A stretch of DNA of 34,053 nt from Candidatus Bathyarchaeota archaeon (lineage in GTDB: Archaea > Thermoproteota > Bathyarchaeia > 40CM-2-53-6 > RBG-13-38-9), in assembly GCA_007050885.1 (NCBI GenBank), contig SMYQ01000005.1:1-34053 (forward strand). The letters are read 5' to 3'. Positions within the stretch are counted from its first letter, which is position 1. Each line of letters starts with the position of its first letter. Shown piece by piece: positions 24,163 to 32,563 of this stretch. The position numbers and the translations under genes were made by a program. Below the pieces are notes generated by a model, which was not told the DNA's origin, searched no databases, and saw only the letters and a program-made list of their open reading frames with translations.

Positions 24163-24612
24163 CTAGTCAACGGATGCCGAAACATGTTTGTATTTCCAAT
24201 CTGCAGGTAATACGCCTTTAGATTTATAGTAATTACCTAGTCTGTGTACTTTTGATTCTACAAGGGCCAATGCATGTTTATTTACGTAATCCTGTCTATT
24301 ACGTTGTAGATGTTTAGCCATGCCTTCTGCCTTATCAAGAAGGATTCTAAGATCTTCAGGAATATCCGGAGCTAGTTTAGCATTTGAAAGCATCTTTCCA
24401 ATTTTCTGACCTGTAATCGATTTAGTTAGAGGTATTCCATATTTATCTCGCAAGGTAGAACCAATACTGCTTTGACTATTTCCCTGCTTAGCGAGACTTA
24501 CTATTATAGGTTCAACCTCTTCTTCTCTATATTTACACCAACTTGGCAATTTTTTACTGACTGGTCTTGTGGATCCTGATCTCCCACGTCTTCTTGTGAA
24601 TAGCTTAGCCAA
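24163..24612 (-). CDS. rps15: Small ribosomal subunit protein uS15
   Basis: 30S protein of the archaeal-eukaryotic form, 149 residues, with the N-terminal extension (MAKLFTRRRGRSGSTRP) and YGIPLTKSITGQKIGKMLSN. The core three-helix bundle ends HRLGNYYKSKGVLPADWKY. The start is TTG, which gives the standard archaeal N-terminus MAKLFTRRRG. It is the first gene of the uS15 - RecJ-like - Pcc1 - SerRS unit and has a good upstream TATA-like box. Confidence 0.95.
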   Translation of the reverse strand: MAKLFTRRRGRSGSTRPVSKKLPSWCKYREEEVEPIIVSLAKQGNSQSSIGSTLRDKYGIPLTKSITGQKIGKMLSNAKLAPDIPEDLRILLDKAEGMAKHLQRNRQDYVNKHALALVESKVHRLGNYYKSKGVLPADWKYKHVSASVD

Positions 24613-24664
24613 GTTTAGTTACCGTTCCTGTTATTTGATTTCTCGCTGTTAGAAATGCTGAACC

Positions 24665-24674
24665 TTATTTAAAT
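24665..24674 (-). promoter_or_regulatory. Candidate TATA box for the uS15 operon
   Basis: On the minus strand ATTTAAATAA lies about 55-60 nt before the uS15 TTG start. Initiation about 25 nt downstream would give a leader of roughly 30 nt. The gap 24613-24820 is divergent, so a promoter for uS15 must lie here. Confidence 0.5.
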
Positions 24675-24820
24675 CTGTCTCGGCATAATAAAAATAGAAT
24701 ATACCAACAATATTATTCTCAATATTAAAACGGAACATCTAAAGAGAGTAGAATTTGAATCATATAACATAATTTCGATCAAAAAAATTAGGATGAATAG
24801 GAAGAGGAGATTAACTTAGA

Positions 24821-25234
24821 ATGGCTGATAATGAGATATTATATGAGACTAATTCAAATTCGCTCAAAAATACTGACCGCAATATGCGCATCTATAGGGC
24901 CATATTGATTTTCATGCTTGACTTAGCGATTCTATTTTCTGTGTTATTTCTTTTTGGTATTTGGATATCAATAATAAGTTTCCTCATACTTGCAGTTCTT
25001 ATCTTACCTACTCCTCTCCTTATTGTTCCTGGTCGTTACCGTATCTTGAAAAAAGGTCTAGATTCTGACGGAAAAAGGATTATTCCATTAAAGCCCAGTT
25101 ATAGGACCAAGCTTAATCATCAGCGAAGGTTCGTTTCGATAATTCATGCTAGAAGAGGCGAATGCATAAGATTATACTCTGAAGAACCACAACAAGTCCA
25201 AATTGCAGTCCAGAAGGTTACACGGCGGAGATAA
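24821..25234 (+). CDS. Small membrane protein with a basic cytoplasmic domain, unknown family
   Basis: A 137-residue protein with a polar N-terminus (1-25), two close hydrophobic segments forming a hairpin (about 26-47 and 48-70), and a basic C-terminal domain (71-137) ending in KVTRRR. The domain includes RRFVSIIHARRGECIRLYSEE, which could form a small beta domain. The ATG is preceded by GAGGAG in the leader. It stands alone on the plus strand between the divergent uS15 operon and the convergent pheA. I do not recognise the family. Confidence 0.65.
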   Translation: MADNEILYETNSNSLKNTDRNMRIYRAILIFMLDLAILFSVLFLFGIWISIISFLILAVLILPTPLLIVPGRYRILKKGLDSDGKRIIPLKPSYRTKLNHQRRFVSIIHARRGECIRLYSEEPQQVQIAVQKVTRRR

Positions 25235-25270
25235 GAACATCACTTGACGTAAAGTTAAATCCAAAGCACA

Positions 25271-26107
25271 CTATGTCATCTTAGCCTTTGGATATGATCC
25301 TAATACCTTTAGGAATATTGTCTTATCTTTTAATTCACTCAAAACTTCTTGGATCAGACTTTCATCTTTATGACCTTCAAAACCACAGTAGAAAACATAT
25401 TCCCAAGGTTTCTTACGAGTCGGCCTCGATTCTATCTTCGTCAAATTAATGTCTCTACTCGCAAAAACTCCAAGAGCGTCATAGAGTGCTCCTGGAGCAT
25501 GTTTAACTGAGAAGATTATTGTTGTTTTATCATTACCAGTTGAAGCAGGTTCTTGTTGGCTTAATACAAAGAATCGAGTGGAGTTATTTGGATTATCTTC
25601 TATTCTTGGGAACAATATTTTCATTTTATAGCTTTTGGCGGCAAGTTCGCTTCCAATCGCCGCCATATCAGTTGTTCCTTTTACAGCTTTTACAGCTGCA
25701 GATGTACTAGCGACTTCTATTCTCTCTGATTTTGGAAGTTTTAATCTTAGAAAATTTCTACATTGGGCTATAGCCTGTGGATGGGATATTACTTTTTTTA
25801 CATCTGTTAGGTCCACATTCTCTTCTGAAATAAGATTCTGAATTATCCTCTGCTCAATCTCTCCTGAGACTTTAAAGTCTGACTCAAAAAGAAGATCCAG
25901 AGCAATATTGACAGATCCCTCAATTGAATTTTCAATTGGAACCACTCCGAATTTAACAAAACCTGAGGAAATTGCTGTAAATACTTCAGGAATATCCCGA
26001 TACTCTATGAATTCATAATTATCTATGAAATATGATCTTGCTGCCTGTTCAGTAAAAGTCCCTTTTGGACCAAGAAATGCAACTTTTTCCCTAGTGGCCA
26101 TCATCAT
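25271..26107 (-). CDS. pheA: Prephenate dehydratase
   Basis: Converts prephenate to phenylpyruvate in phenylalanine synthesis. The 278-residue monofunctional enzyme has GPKGTFTEQAA (13-23), PIENSIEGSVN (57-67) and the catalytic Thr-Arg-Phe motif NNSTRFFV (Thr177). A C-terminal ACT domain (about 197-275) has GAL (206-208) and ESRP (226-229), the phenylalanine-binding motifs, so feedback inhibition by Phe is expected. The start is one of three consecutive ATGs (26107, 26104, 26101). It is divergent from the his operon with a 135-bp shared promoter region. Confidence 0.94.
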   Translation of the reverse strand: MMMATREKVAFLGPKGTFTEQAARSYFIDNYEFIEYRDIPEVFTAISSGFVKFGVVPIENSIEGSVNIALDLLFESDFKVSGEIEQRIIQNLISEENVDLTDVKKVISHPQAIAQCRNFLRLKLPKSERIEVASTSAAVKAVKGTTDMAAIGSELAAKSYKMKILFPRIEDNPNNSTRFFVLSQQEPASTGNDKTTIIFSVKHAPGALYDALGVFASRDINLTKIESRPTRKKPWEYVFYCGFEGHKDESLIQEVLSELKDKTIFLKVLGSYPKAKMT

Positions 26108-26183
26108 TTCGCCATACAGATCATATAACTTTCAATAACGTATATGAAGTCATCAAATCTCACAAATCAAATAAGCCAATGAG

Positions 26184-26190
26184 ATATAAG
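26184..26190 (+). promoter_or_regulatory. Candidate TATA box for the histidine operon
   Basis: GAGATATAAG contains ATATAAG about 55 nt before the hisD GTG start (26243). Initiation about 25 nt downstream would give a leader near 30 nt. No clear Shine-Dalgarno sequence precedes the GTG. The start is fixed by an in-frame TAA at 26234. Confidence 0.38.
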
Positions 26191-26242
26191 TCAATCAATT
26201 CAGAAATATTAGGGCATCTCAAATATTGAAATCTAAAATTTA

Positions 26243-27544
26243 GTGGCGAACACATTGATTAGAATAGCTACAGTTCAAGAATTTGAAGATGATAATTTCT
26301 ATGAACTTCTTAATAGAGCTAGACTGGACTTAGTTAGTGTAGAAAAAGACACCAGAGAGATCATCGACTCAGTCAAATTAAGAGGGAATGAGGCTCTTTT
26401 CGAGTTAACAGAGAAATTTGATGGTGCAAAGCTCAATACTGGAACAATTAAAGCTACTAAAAAAGAGATAACGGAAGCATATGAGACTCTAAAACCTGCA
26501 GAAATCAAGGCGATGAACAAAGCTGCAGCTAATATTAAGAAATTTCAACAACTTCAACTTGAACGAATTGAATTTGAGTATAAAAAACAAGAAGTTAAAA
26601 TAGGCATAATCTCTCGATCGATATCTTCTGTTGGCGTTTATGCACCTGGAGGAAAGACATGTTATCCTTCTTCGGTTCTAATGTCTGCTATACCTGCTAA
26701 AGTTGCTGGTGTTGAACGTATAATATTATGCAGTCCACCTTCACTCAAAACAAGATTCAATCCCTACATTCTGGTTGCAGCGGATATCGCAGAAGTAGAT
26801 GAGATATACTGTGTTGGTGGTGCACAAGCCATAGCAGCCATGGCATATGGTACCGAAACAATAAAACCTGTGGAAAAAATTGTAGGCCCTGGAAACATCT
26901 ACGTTAATGCTGCTAAACAAATTCTAAGTAATGAAGTCGCTATTGATTTACCAGCGGGTCCTAGCGAAATTCTCATTATAGCTGATATTACAGCGAAAGC
27001 TGAATTTGTAGCAACAGATATGTTAGCACAGGCAGAACATGATGAAAATGCTACATGTATTTTAATTACCGATTCCAAAAAAATCGCTGATGAAGTTAGA
27101 GAAATATTAGACACGATTACTGAAAACATGTCTGAAGAATCTATTGTAAAAATCGCCTTGAAAAAGCGTGGACTAATAGTCGTAGTGAATAAAATAGAAG
27201 AAGCAATTAAACTGTCAAATCGGATTGCACCTGAACACCTAACGATAATGACTAAAAATAGTTATTCGTTTCTGAAGAAAATCAGAAACGCAGGTGCAAT
27301 ATTTCTAGGAAGACATTCTCCAGTTGCCATAGGTGATTATTCGGTAGGAACTAACCATGTGCTCCCTACAGGAGGTTATGCTAAAACTCACTCAGGGTTA
27401 TCAGTTAGAGATTTCCTTAAGACAATCAGTTATGTAAATTGTTCCAGCAAAGGTTTAAAAAAATTGGCGGAAACAACCAAAACACTAGCTGATATTGAAA
27501 AATTATCATTTCACTCGAAATCAATCGAAGTAAGAGGCGTTTGA
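26243..27544 (+). CDS. hisD: Histidinol dehydrogenase
   Basis: Catalyses the last two steps of histidine synthesis, L-histidinol to L-histidine with two NAD+. The 433-residue length is standard. Typical stretches are VYAPGGKTCYPSSVLM, the NAD/substrate region CVGGAQAIAAMAYGT, AGPSEILIIAD, DMLAQAEHDENA with its zinc-site residues, and NRIAPEHLTIM with the catalytic Glu-His. The GTG start is the first possible one. It is the first gene of the operon, and hisC starts 1 nt after its stop. Confidence 0.96.
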   Translation: MANTLIRIATVQEFEDDNFYELLNRARLDLVSVEKDTREIIDSVKLRGNEALFELTEKFDGAKLNTGTIKATKKEITEAYETLKPAEIKAMNKAAANIKKFQQLQLERIEFEYKKQEVKIGIISRSISSVGVYAPGGKTCYPSSVLMSAIPAKVAGVERIILCSPPSLKTRFNPYILVAADIAEVDEIYCVGGAQAIAAMAYGTETIKPVEKIVGPGNIYVNAAKQILSNEVAIDLPAGPSEILIIADITAKAEFVATDMLAQAEHDENATCILITDSKKIADEVREILDTITENMSEESIVKIALKKRGLIVVVNKIEEAIKLSNRIAPEHLTIMTKNSYSFLKKIRNAGAIFLGRHSPVAIGDYSVGTNHVLPTGGYAKTHSGLSVRDFLKTISYVNCSSKGLKKLAETTKTLADIEKLSFHSKSIEVRGV

Positions 27545-27545
27545 G

Positions 27546-28628
27546 ATGTCATACACGAAACATGTACGCAAAGATTTACTGGAAATATCTTCCTATAGAT
27601 TGGATACTGATTTTCCTTCTGAAGCAATTCCAAACCTTGTTAGAATGAGCTTGAATGAGAATCCCCTAATTGAAAAGCCCAAACTGACTCAGATATTAAA
27701 AAAAGTTGTGGCGAAAGTTGATCCTAGAGATTATCCTGAACCTCATGCAAGAATAGCAGTAGATGCAATATCGAAATTTCATAAAATTGATCCACTGAAA
27801 GTGTTAGTAGGAAATGGTCTTGATGATGTTTTAGATAGATTAGTTAGAACTTTTGTGGATAAAGACTCAGGAGTGCTAGTTACTGAACCGACTTTCTTTA
27901 TGTATACATATTACACTCAACTTTGTCAAGGCAAGAAAATTGAGGTTATGCTAAACGCTGATTTTAGTCTCGACATTGAAGCTCTGATAAGAACTTCAAG
28001 TGATGCAAAACTAGTTTTCATATGCTCTCCAAATAGTCCTACTGGAAATCAATTCAAGAAAGACGATATTATCCAGATTATTGAGAAATGTAATTCGATA
28101 GTAGTAATTGATGAGACCTATGTTGACTTCGCTAAATATTCCATGTTAGAATTGACTAACACATATGACAATCTAATCGTCTTGAGAACATTCTCAAAAG
28201 CATATGGATTAGCAGGAATTAGAATTGGATACTTGATAGGAGATAGTGGACTAGTAGATACCATAAAAAAGACAGTTCACCCATTCAATGTAGGAACCAT
28301 AGCCCAACATCTGGTTGTTGAAGCATTAAAAAATCATTCTTACTTTAAGAAAAGATTCAAAGCTGTTATAAAAGAAAGGAACTGGCTAATAGCGGAGCTT
28401 AAGAATATTGATGGAATAATAGTTTTTCCATCTGATACTAATTTCATACTCTTCAAAATTACTAATGGACAATCCTCATCACAAATCCAAAATGATCTCA
28501 AACAAAAAGGTCTACTAATAAAAGACAGAGGCAAAATCCCAATGCTAGAAAATTGTTTAAGGGTCACTGTTGGTACTCGTGCCTCAAATAAGAGATTTCT
28601 TAGAGAACTAAGGCGTATCCTATCTTGA
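27546..28628 (+). CDS. hisC: Histidinol-phosphate aminotransferase
   Basis: PLP enzyme converting imidazole acetol phosphate to histidinol phosphate with glutamate. Fold-type I features include SPNSPTGNQF (161-170), the aspartate contacting the PLP ring nitrogen in VIDETYVDF (Asp189), and the Schiff-base Lys218 in RTFSKAYGLAGIRIGY. Length is 360, as in HisC proteins. It starts with ATG. Its TGA stop overlaps the TTG start of the HAD gene in a TTGA arrangement. Confidence 0.94.
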   Translation: MSYTKHVRKDLLEISSYRLDTDFPSEAIPNLVRMSLNENPLIEKPKLTQILKKVVAKVDPRDYPEPHARIAVDAISKFHKIDPLKVLVGNGLDDVLDRLVRTFVDKDSGVLVTEPTFFMYTYYTQLCQGKKIEVMLNADFSLDIEALIRTSSDAKLVFICSPNSPTGNQFKKDDIIQIIEKCNSIVVIDETYVDFAKYSMLELTNTYDNLIVLRTFSKAYGLAGIRIGYLIGDSGLVDTIKKTVHPFNVGTIAQHLVVEALKNHSYFKKRFKAVIKERNWLIAELKNIDGIIVFPSDTNFILFKITNGQSSSQIQNDLKQKGLLIKDRGKIPMLENCLRVTVGTRASNKRFLRELRRILS

Positions 28629-29836
28629 ATAATGAGTTCCCTTATGAGGAATTTGGCTATAACATAGCCGTGCGAAGTGACAGCATAACTTCACATCTAT
28701 CAAAAGTTGAGAAACTAATTTTTGATTGTGACGGAGTACTAGTAGACGATAAAGAATCCTATAGGCAGACAATAATTCACTCAGTTGATTTTTATTTCTT
28801 AAATCTACTGGGTCTTGAAGGGAAAGCAAAAGAACTTGTTAATCATGAGGATATTCAAAAGTTGAAAGATACAGGTGCTTTCAATAATGATTGGAAACTT
28901 ACACATGCTTTCATCGCATATTATCTCGGGATAATTACGTTACAACTAAAGGACACAAAAGAATTTCAGAAAATTTCTTTCGAATTAGATGGAAAATTAC
29001 CATTAGAACTTGATAATTTTTTAAAGAAAATTAGAAGTTACGGAGTAACATTTCTTCGAAAAGAAGTAAATATTCAATATTTATTGAAAAGAAAAAATGA
29101 CCAGAAGTTTGGAATTGTTAATTTCACTAATATTTTCCATCAAAATCCAGAATTATCTGTATTGGAAGGGGTAGATCTCCTTTTTAATATTGGTAAAGAT
29201 CAAATTGAAATTATAAGAAAACTTTGCCCATATGATATAGAAGAATCAGACTTGCTCAGAAGACTTTTCGACGAAATTTATCTTGGCAGCGATCTATTTT
29301 ACAAATTTTCTAATAGAAAACCAAAATTCAACTTCCCGGATGGATTAATTCAAAAGGAAACTACTATTCCCTCTTTAGAAACACTTGCAAAGCTCAAAGA
29401 GATTTTTGGTCCTATGGGGATATATTCTGAAAGACCAAGAAAGGAAGGATTATACATTTTAAAAAAGCTGGGTTTAATGGAATATTTCGATCAGGAAACG
29501 TTAATTTTTAATGATGGAATAAAAGCTTGGAGCCAGTCTAACTCAATTCAATTTGCGGGTAAACCAGATGCTAAAGCTTTTGTAAGTCTACTCGAAAAAA
29601 TTATTTCTGAAAACCATATTGTAGCTTATATTGGTGATACAATATCTGACGCATTAATGATTAAAAATGCAAAAGAGCTCGGTAAGAAAAATCTGATTTT
29701 TATTGGTACACTATCCTCTTCAGCATCCAAAAGCGAACTAAACAAAAGATACATGAAACTTGGAGCTGAGGCAATAGTTAAAGATGTCAATTCAATAGTA
29801 ACAATCTTTGATAAAATCGGGCAGTATGAAAATTGA
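28625..29836 (+). CDS. Large HAD-superfamily phosphatase in the his operon (candidate histidinol-phosphate phosphatase)
   Basis: 403-residue HAD protein with the nucleophile motif LIFDCDGVLVDDKESYR (Asp34 and general acid Asp36). Motif II is probably the Ser in GIYSERPRKEG, the conserved Lys is in FAGKPDAKAF and the metal-binding motif IV is IGDTISDALM. A roughly 200-residue region (about 60-265) between motifs I and II is an unusually large cap. About 28 residues precede the HAD core. The TTG start overlaps the hisC stop and the gene overlaps hisB by 4 nt, both as TTGA. The operon lacks any other histidinol-phosphatase gene, so that step is the likely function, by inference. Confidence 0.78.
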   Translation: MNNEFPYEEFGYNIAVRSDSITSHLSKVEKLIFDCDGVLVDDKESYRQTIIHSVDFYFLNLLGLEGKAKELVNHEDIQKLKDTGAFNNDWKLTHAFIAYYLGIITLQLKDTKEFQKISFELDGKLPLELDNFLKKIRSYGVTFLRKEVNIQYLLKRKNDQKFGIVNFTNIFHQNPELSVLEGVDLLFNIGKDQIEIIRKLCPYDIEESDLLRRLFDEIYLGSDLFYKFSNRKPKFNFPDGLIQKETTIPSLETLAKLKEIFGPMGIYSERPRKEGLYILKKLGLMEYFDQETLIFNDGIKAWSQSNSIQFAGKPDAKAFVSLLEKIISENHIVAYIGDTISDALMIKNAKELGKKNLIFIGTLSSSASKSELNKRYMKLGAEAIVKDVNSIVTIFDKIGQYEN

Positions 29837-30411
29837 GAAAAGCAAAAGCAGTGAGGGAAACAGCCGAAGTTAAAATTTCGGTCAAACTTGATTTAGATGG
29901 TAAAGGTAGATCTAAAATTGAGACTGGAAACAGATTTTTAAATCATATGCTGACAACGATTTCAAAACATTCCCTTATCGATCTTGAAGTAAACGCAACT
30001 GGTGACTTGAAACACCATTTATCAGAAGATGTAGCGCTTACAATCGGAGAGGCATTAAGTAAGGCCCTTGGAGATAAAAGAGGAATTAAAAGATTTGGCA
30101 CAGCACATGTTCCAATGGATGAGTCTCTTGCCAGAGCAGCTATGGATCTTGGAGGACGGCCGCACATAGAATTGGATTTAAAAATTCAATCCTCACAAAT
30201 TGAAGATTTAGTCACAGAAGATATAGAACACTTCTTTATTTCTTTGGGGCAGTCATCTAAATCGAATCTCCATTTGACGACATTGTATGGAAATAATGAC
30301 CATCATAAGATTGAAGCCGTTGTCAAAGCACTTGCTTTAGCTCTGAAGGAAGCAGTCTCATTAGATTCTAGAATCTCTAAATCAATCCCTAGTACCAAAG
30401 GCGAACTATAG
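29833..30411 (+). CDS. hisB: Imidazoleglycerol-phosphate dehydratase
   Basis: Manganese enzyme dehydrating imidazole glycerol phosphate. It is monofunctional, 192 residues. The paired His-His metal motifs are HHLSEDVALTIGEAL (61 onward) and NDHHKIEAVVKALALAL. The sequence differs from the common form in two places: FLNHML where FLDHML is usual, and a loop GDLKHH that is about three residues shorter than the common GDLxxDxHH. The TTG start overlaps the HAD stop; a GTG seven codons in is an alternative. Confidence 0.92.
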   Translation: MRKAKAVRETAEVKISVKLDLDGKGRSKIETGNRFLNHMLTTISKHSLIDLEVNATGDLKHHLSEDVALTIGEALSKALGDKRGIKRFGTAHVPMDESLARAAMDLGGRPHIELDLKIQSSQIEDLVTEDIEHFFISLGQSSKSNLHLTTLYGNNDHHKIEAVVKALALALKEAVSLDSRISKSIPSTKGEL

Positions 30412-30412
30412 A

Positions 30413-31021
30413 GTGACATCAATATCTGTCATAAATTATGGTGTCGGAAATCTTCACAGTATTAAGAAAGGCCTCGAAAAAGCAGGATCCGAAGTTAAAA
30501 TTCTCAATGATGCTAACGAGATAAAAAAATCAGATGCCATAGTTCTACCTGGTGTCGGTGCTTTCGCTGAAGCGAAAAAAAATCTTCACAGTCTTCAGGA
30601 GACCATAATTCAGGAAGCTAATAATGGAAAGCCACTACTTGGAATATGTCTGGGTCTCCAACTCTTCTTCACAAGAAGCTTTGAAGGGGGACTCACCGAT
30701 GGCCTCGATATCCTTCAAGGCGATATTGTAAAACTGCCTACGACTGTGAAACTCCCTCAAATAGGGTGGAACACTATTGAGATTCAGAGACCCAGCATAA
30801 TACTCGATGGTGTATTAGACAATAACTACATGTATTTTGTACATTCATATTACGCAAAACCTGATAATCCAAAGGACATAGTTGCAACAACAGAATATGG
30901 TGTAACATTCCCATCAATTTTTGAGAAAGATAACATAACAGCCACACAATTTCATCCAGAAAAAAGTGGAAAAACAGGATTGACTATTCTAAAGAATTAT
31001 GTTAATACCATAAGGAAGTAG
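30413..31021 (+). CDS. hisH: Imidazole glycerol phosphate synthase, glutaminase subunit
   Basis: Class I glutamine amidotransferase that feeds ammonia to HisF. The catalytic triad is visible: Cys79 in LLGICLGLQLFF, and His181 and Glu183 in QFHPEKSG. The N-terminal VINYGVGNLHSIKKGLE and the oxyanion region LPGVGAF are typical. Length is 202. The GTG start is 1 nt after the hisB stop. Confidence 0.95.
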   Translation: MTSISVINYGVGNLHSIKKGLEKAGSEVKILNDANEIKKSDAIVLPGVGAFAEAKKNLHSLQETIIQEANNGKPLLGICLGLQLFFTRSFEGGLTDGLDILQGDIVKLPTTVKLPQIGWNTIEIQRPSIILDGVLDNNYMYFVHSYYAKPDNPKDIVATTEYGVTFPSIFEKDNITATQFHPEKSGKTGLTILKNYVNTIRK

Positions 31022-31029
31022 GACCTAAT

Positions 31030-31752
31030 ATGATACTTATTCCAGCGATTGATCTCATGAATGGAAAATGTGTTCGACTTTTTCAAGGCGATCCATCAAA
31101 ATCGAAACAGTACTATGAGGATCCTACTCAAGCGTCAAGATTATTTCAAGCTCAGGGAGCTGAAATATTACATGTTGTTGATCTGGATTCAGCATTAGGC
31201 CTAGGTGAGAACATAGATACAATTGAGAAAATTATCAAATCGGTTGATATTAGGATTCAAGTGGGTGGCGGAATAAGGACTTTTAAAAAAGCTGAAAAAA
31301 TACTTGAACTTGGAGCTACTAGAGCAATATTTGGAACTGCGTTTATTCGGAATCCTGCATTGATCACACAAATATCTGAAACTTTTGGAAAACAAAGAGT
31401 CGCAGGAGCAATCGATGTTAAAGATGGAAAGCTAGCAATAGAAGGATGGAAGAGTAAGACTGAACTAGGATATATTGAAGTTGCCAAAAGATTAGTCGAG
31501 TTAGGTGTAGGAGCAATAATTTTTACTTCAGTGAACGCCGATGGAACATTGAAAGGGCCTGCACTCAACGATACCAAAAGACTTGTTCAATCATTAGATA
31601 TTCCCATAATTGCCTCGGGTGGAATAAAAGATCTAGAAGACCTTCACGAACTAGCTTTAATCGATGTTGAAGGAGTCATCATCGGAACTGCCCTATATGA
31701 AAATAAATTCACTTTAAGAGAAGCATTGGAAGTTGTGAAAAATGCTTGCTAA
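31030..31752 (+). CDS. hisA: ProFAR isomerase HisA
   Basis: TIM-barrel isomerase, ProFAR to PRFAR. The two catalytic aspartates sit at Asp8 ([13 protein letters not shown]) and Asp129 ([13 protein letters not shown]). The phosphate-binding loops are VGGGIRT (78-84) and ASGGIKD. Its 240-residue length is normal. The ATG start is 8 nt after hisH; the end overlaps hisF by 11 nt. Confidence 0.95.
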   Translation: MILIPAIDLMNGKCVRLFQGDPSKSKQYYEDPTQASRLFQAQGAEILHVVDLDSALGLGENIDTIEKIIKSVDIRIQVGGGIRTFKKAEKILELGATRAIFGTAFIRNPALITQISETFGKQRVAGAIDVKDGKLAIEGWKSKTELGYIEVAKRLVELGVGAIIFTSVNADGTLKGPALNDTKRLVQSLDIPIIASGGIKDLEDLHELALIDVEGVIIGTALYENKFTLREALEVVKNAC

Positions 31753-32542
31753 AAGAATAATCCCCTGCTTAGACGTAAGAGAAGGTCGAGTCGTCAAAGG
31801 CGTCCAATTTGTAAATTTAACAGATGAAGGTGATCCTGCAGAACTTGCTCAAGCCTATGGTAGAGAAGGTGCTGATGAGGTTGTTTTCCTAGACATTACA
31901 GCTTCTCATGAAAAAAGAAAAATATTGCTAGACACGGTTAGAAGAACAGCGGAGACATTATTCATACCTTTTACAGTTGGAGGCGGAATACTCTCAATAG
32001 AAGATATTAGAGATGTACTTGATTCAGGCGCAGACAAGGTATCTATAAACACAGCAGCAGTTAAAGAACGAAATCTGATTAAAAAATCAGCAGATGCATT
32101 CGGTTCACAATGCATAGTAGTAGCAATAGATGCAAAGCGTGTTTATAAAAAAAATAATGAAAAAACAATTGTCGAAACATCTGAGGGGCCATGCTGGTGG
32201 GAAGTCTATCTAGAAGGTGGAAGAGTCCCAACAGGAATTGATGCCATAGAATGGGCTAAAAAAGTAGAAGATTTAGAAGGCGGAGAAATATTGTTAACTA
32301 GCATGGATTGCGATGGAACACAATCAGGTTACGATATTCCGTTAACAAGAGCAATTTCTGAATCAACAAATATTCCTATCATAGCAAGTGGAGGAGCTGG
32401 AAAACCTGAACATATTGTTCAAGTTTTTACTGAGGGAAAAGCTGATGCTGCACTTGCTGCATCAATATTCCATAGAGGAACACATCCAATCTCAGAAGTT
32501 AAAAGTTACATAACGAAAAAAGGTATTCCAGTTAGATTATAG
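31742..32542 (+). CDS. hisF: Imidazole glycerol phosphate synthase, cyclase subunit
   Basis: TIM-barrel cyclase that joins PRFAR and ammonia from HisH to give imidazole glycerol phosphate and AICAR. Catalytic Asp11 ([12 protein letters not shown]) and Asp130 (VAIDAKRV) are in the canonical positions. Both phosphate loops (TVGGGI and ASGGAG) are present. At 266 residues it is slightly long because of an insertion after IDAKRV ([15 protein letters not shown]) before the conserved WEVY segment. The start is ATG within the hisA end. Confidence 0.95.
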   Translation: MLAKRIIPCLDVREGRVVKGVQFVNLTDEGDPAELAQAYGREGADEVVFLDITASHEKRKILLDTVRRTAETLFIPFTVGGGILSIEDIRDVLDSGADKVSINTAAVKERNLIKKSADAFGSQCIVVAIDAKRVYKKNNEKTIVETSEGPCWWEVYLEGGRVPTGIDAIEWAKKVEDLEGGEILLTSMDCDGTQSGYDIPLTRAISESTNIPIIASGGAGKPEHIVQVFTEGKADAALAASIFHRGTHPISEVKSYITKKGIPVRL

Positions 32543-32563
32543 ATAATTCAGAGATATGGAAAG

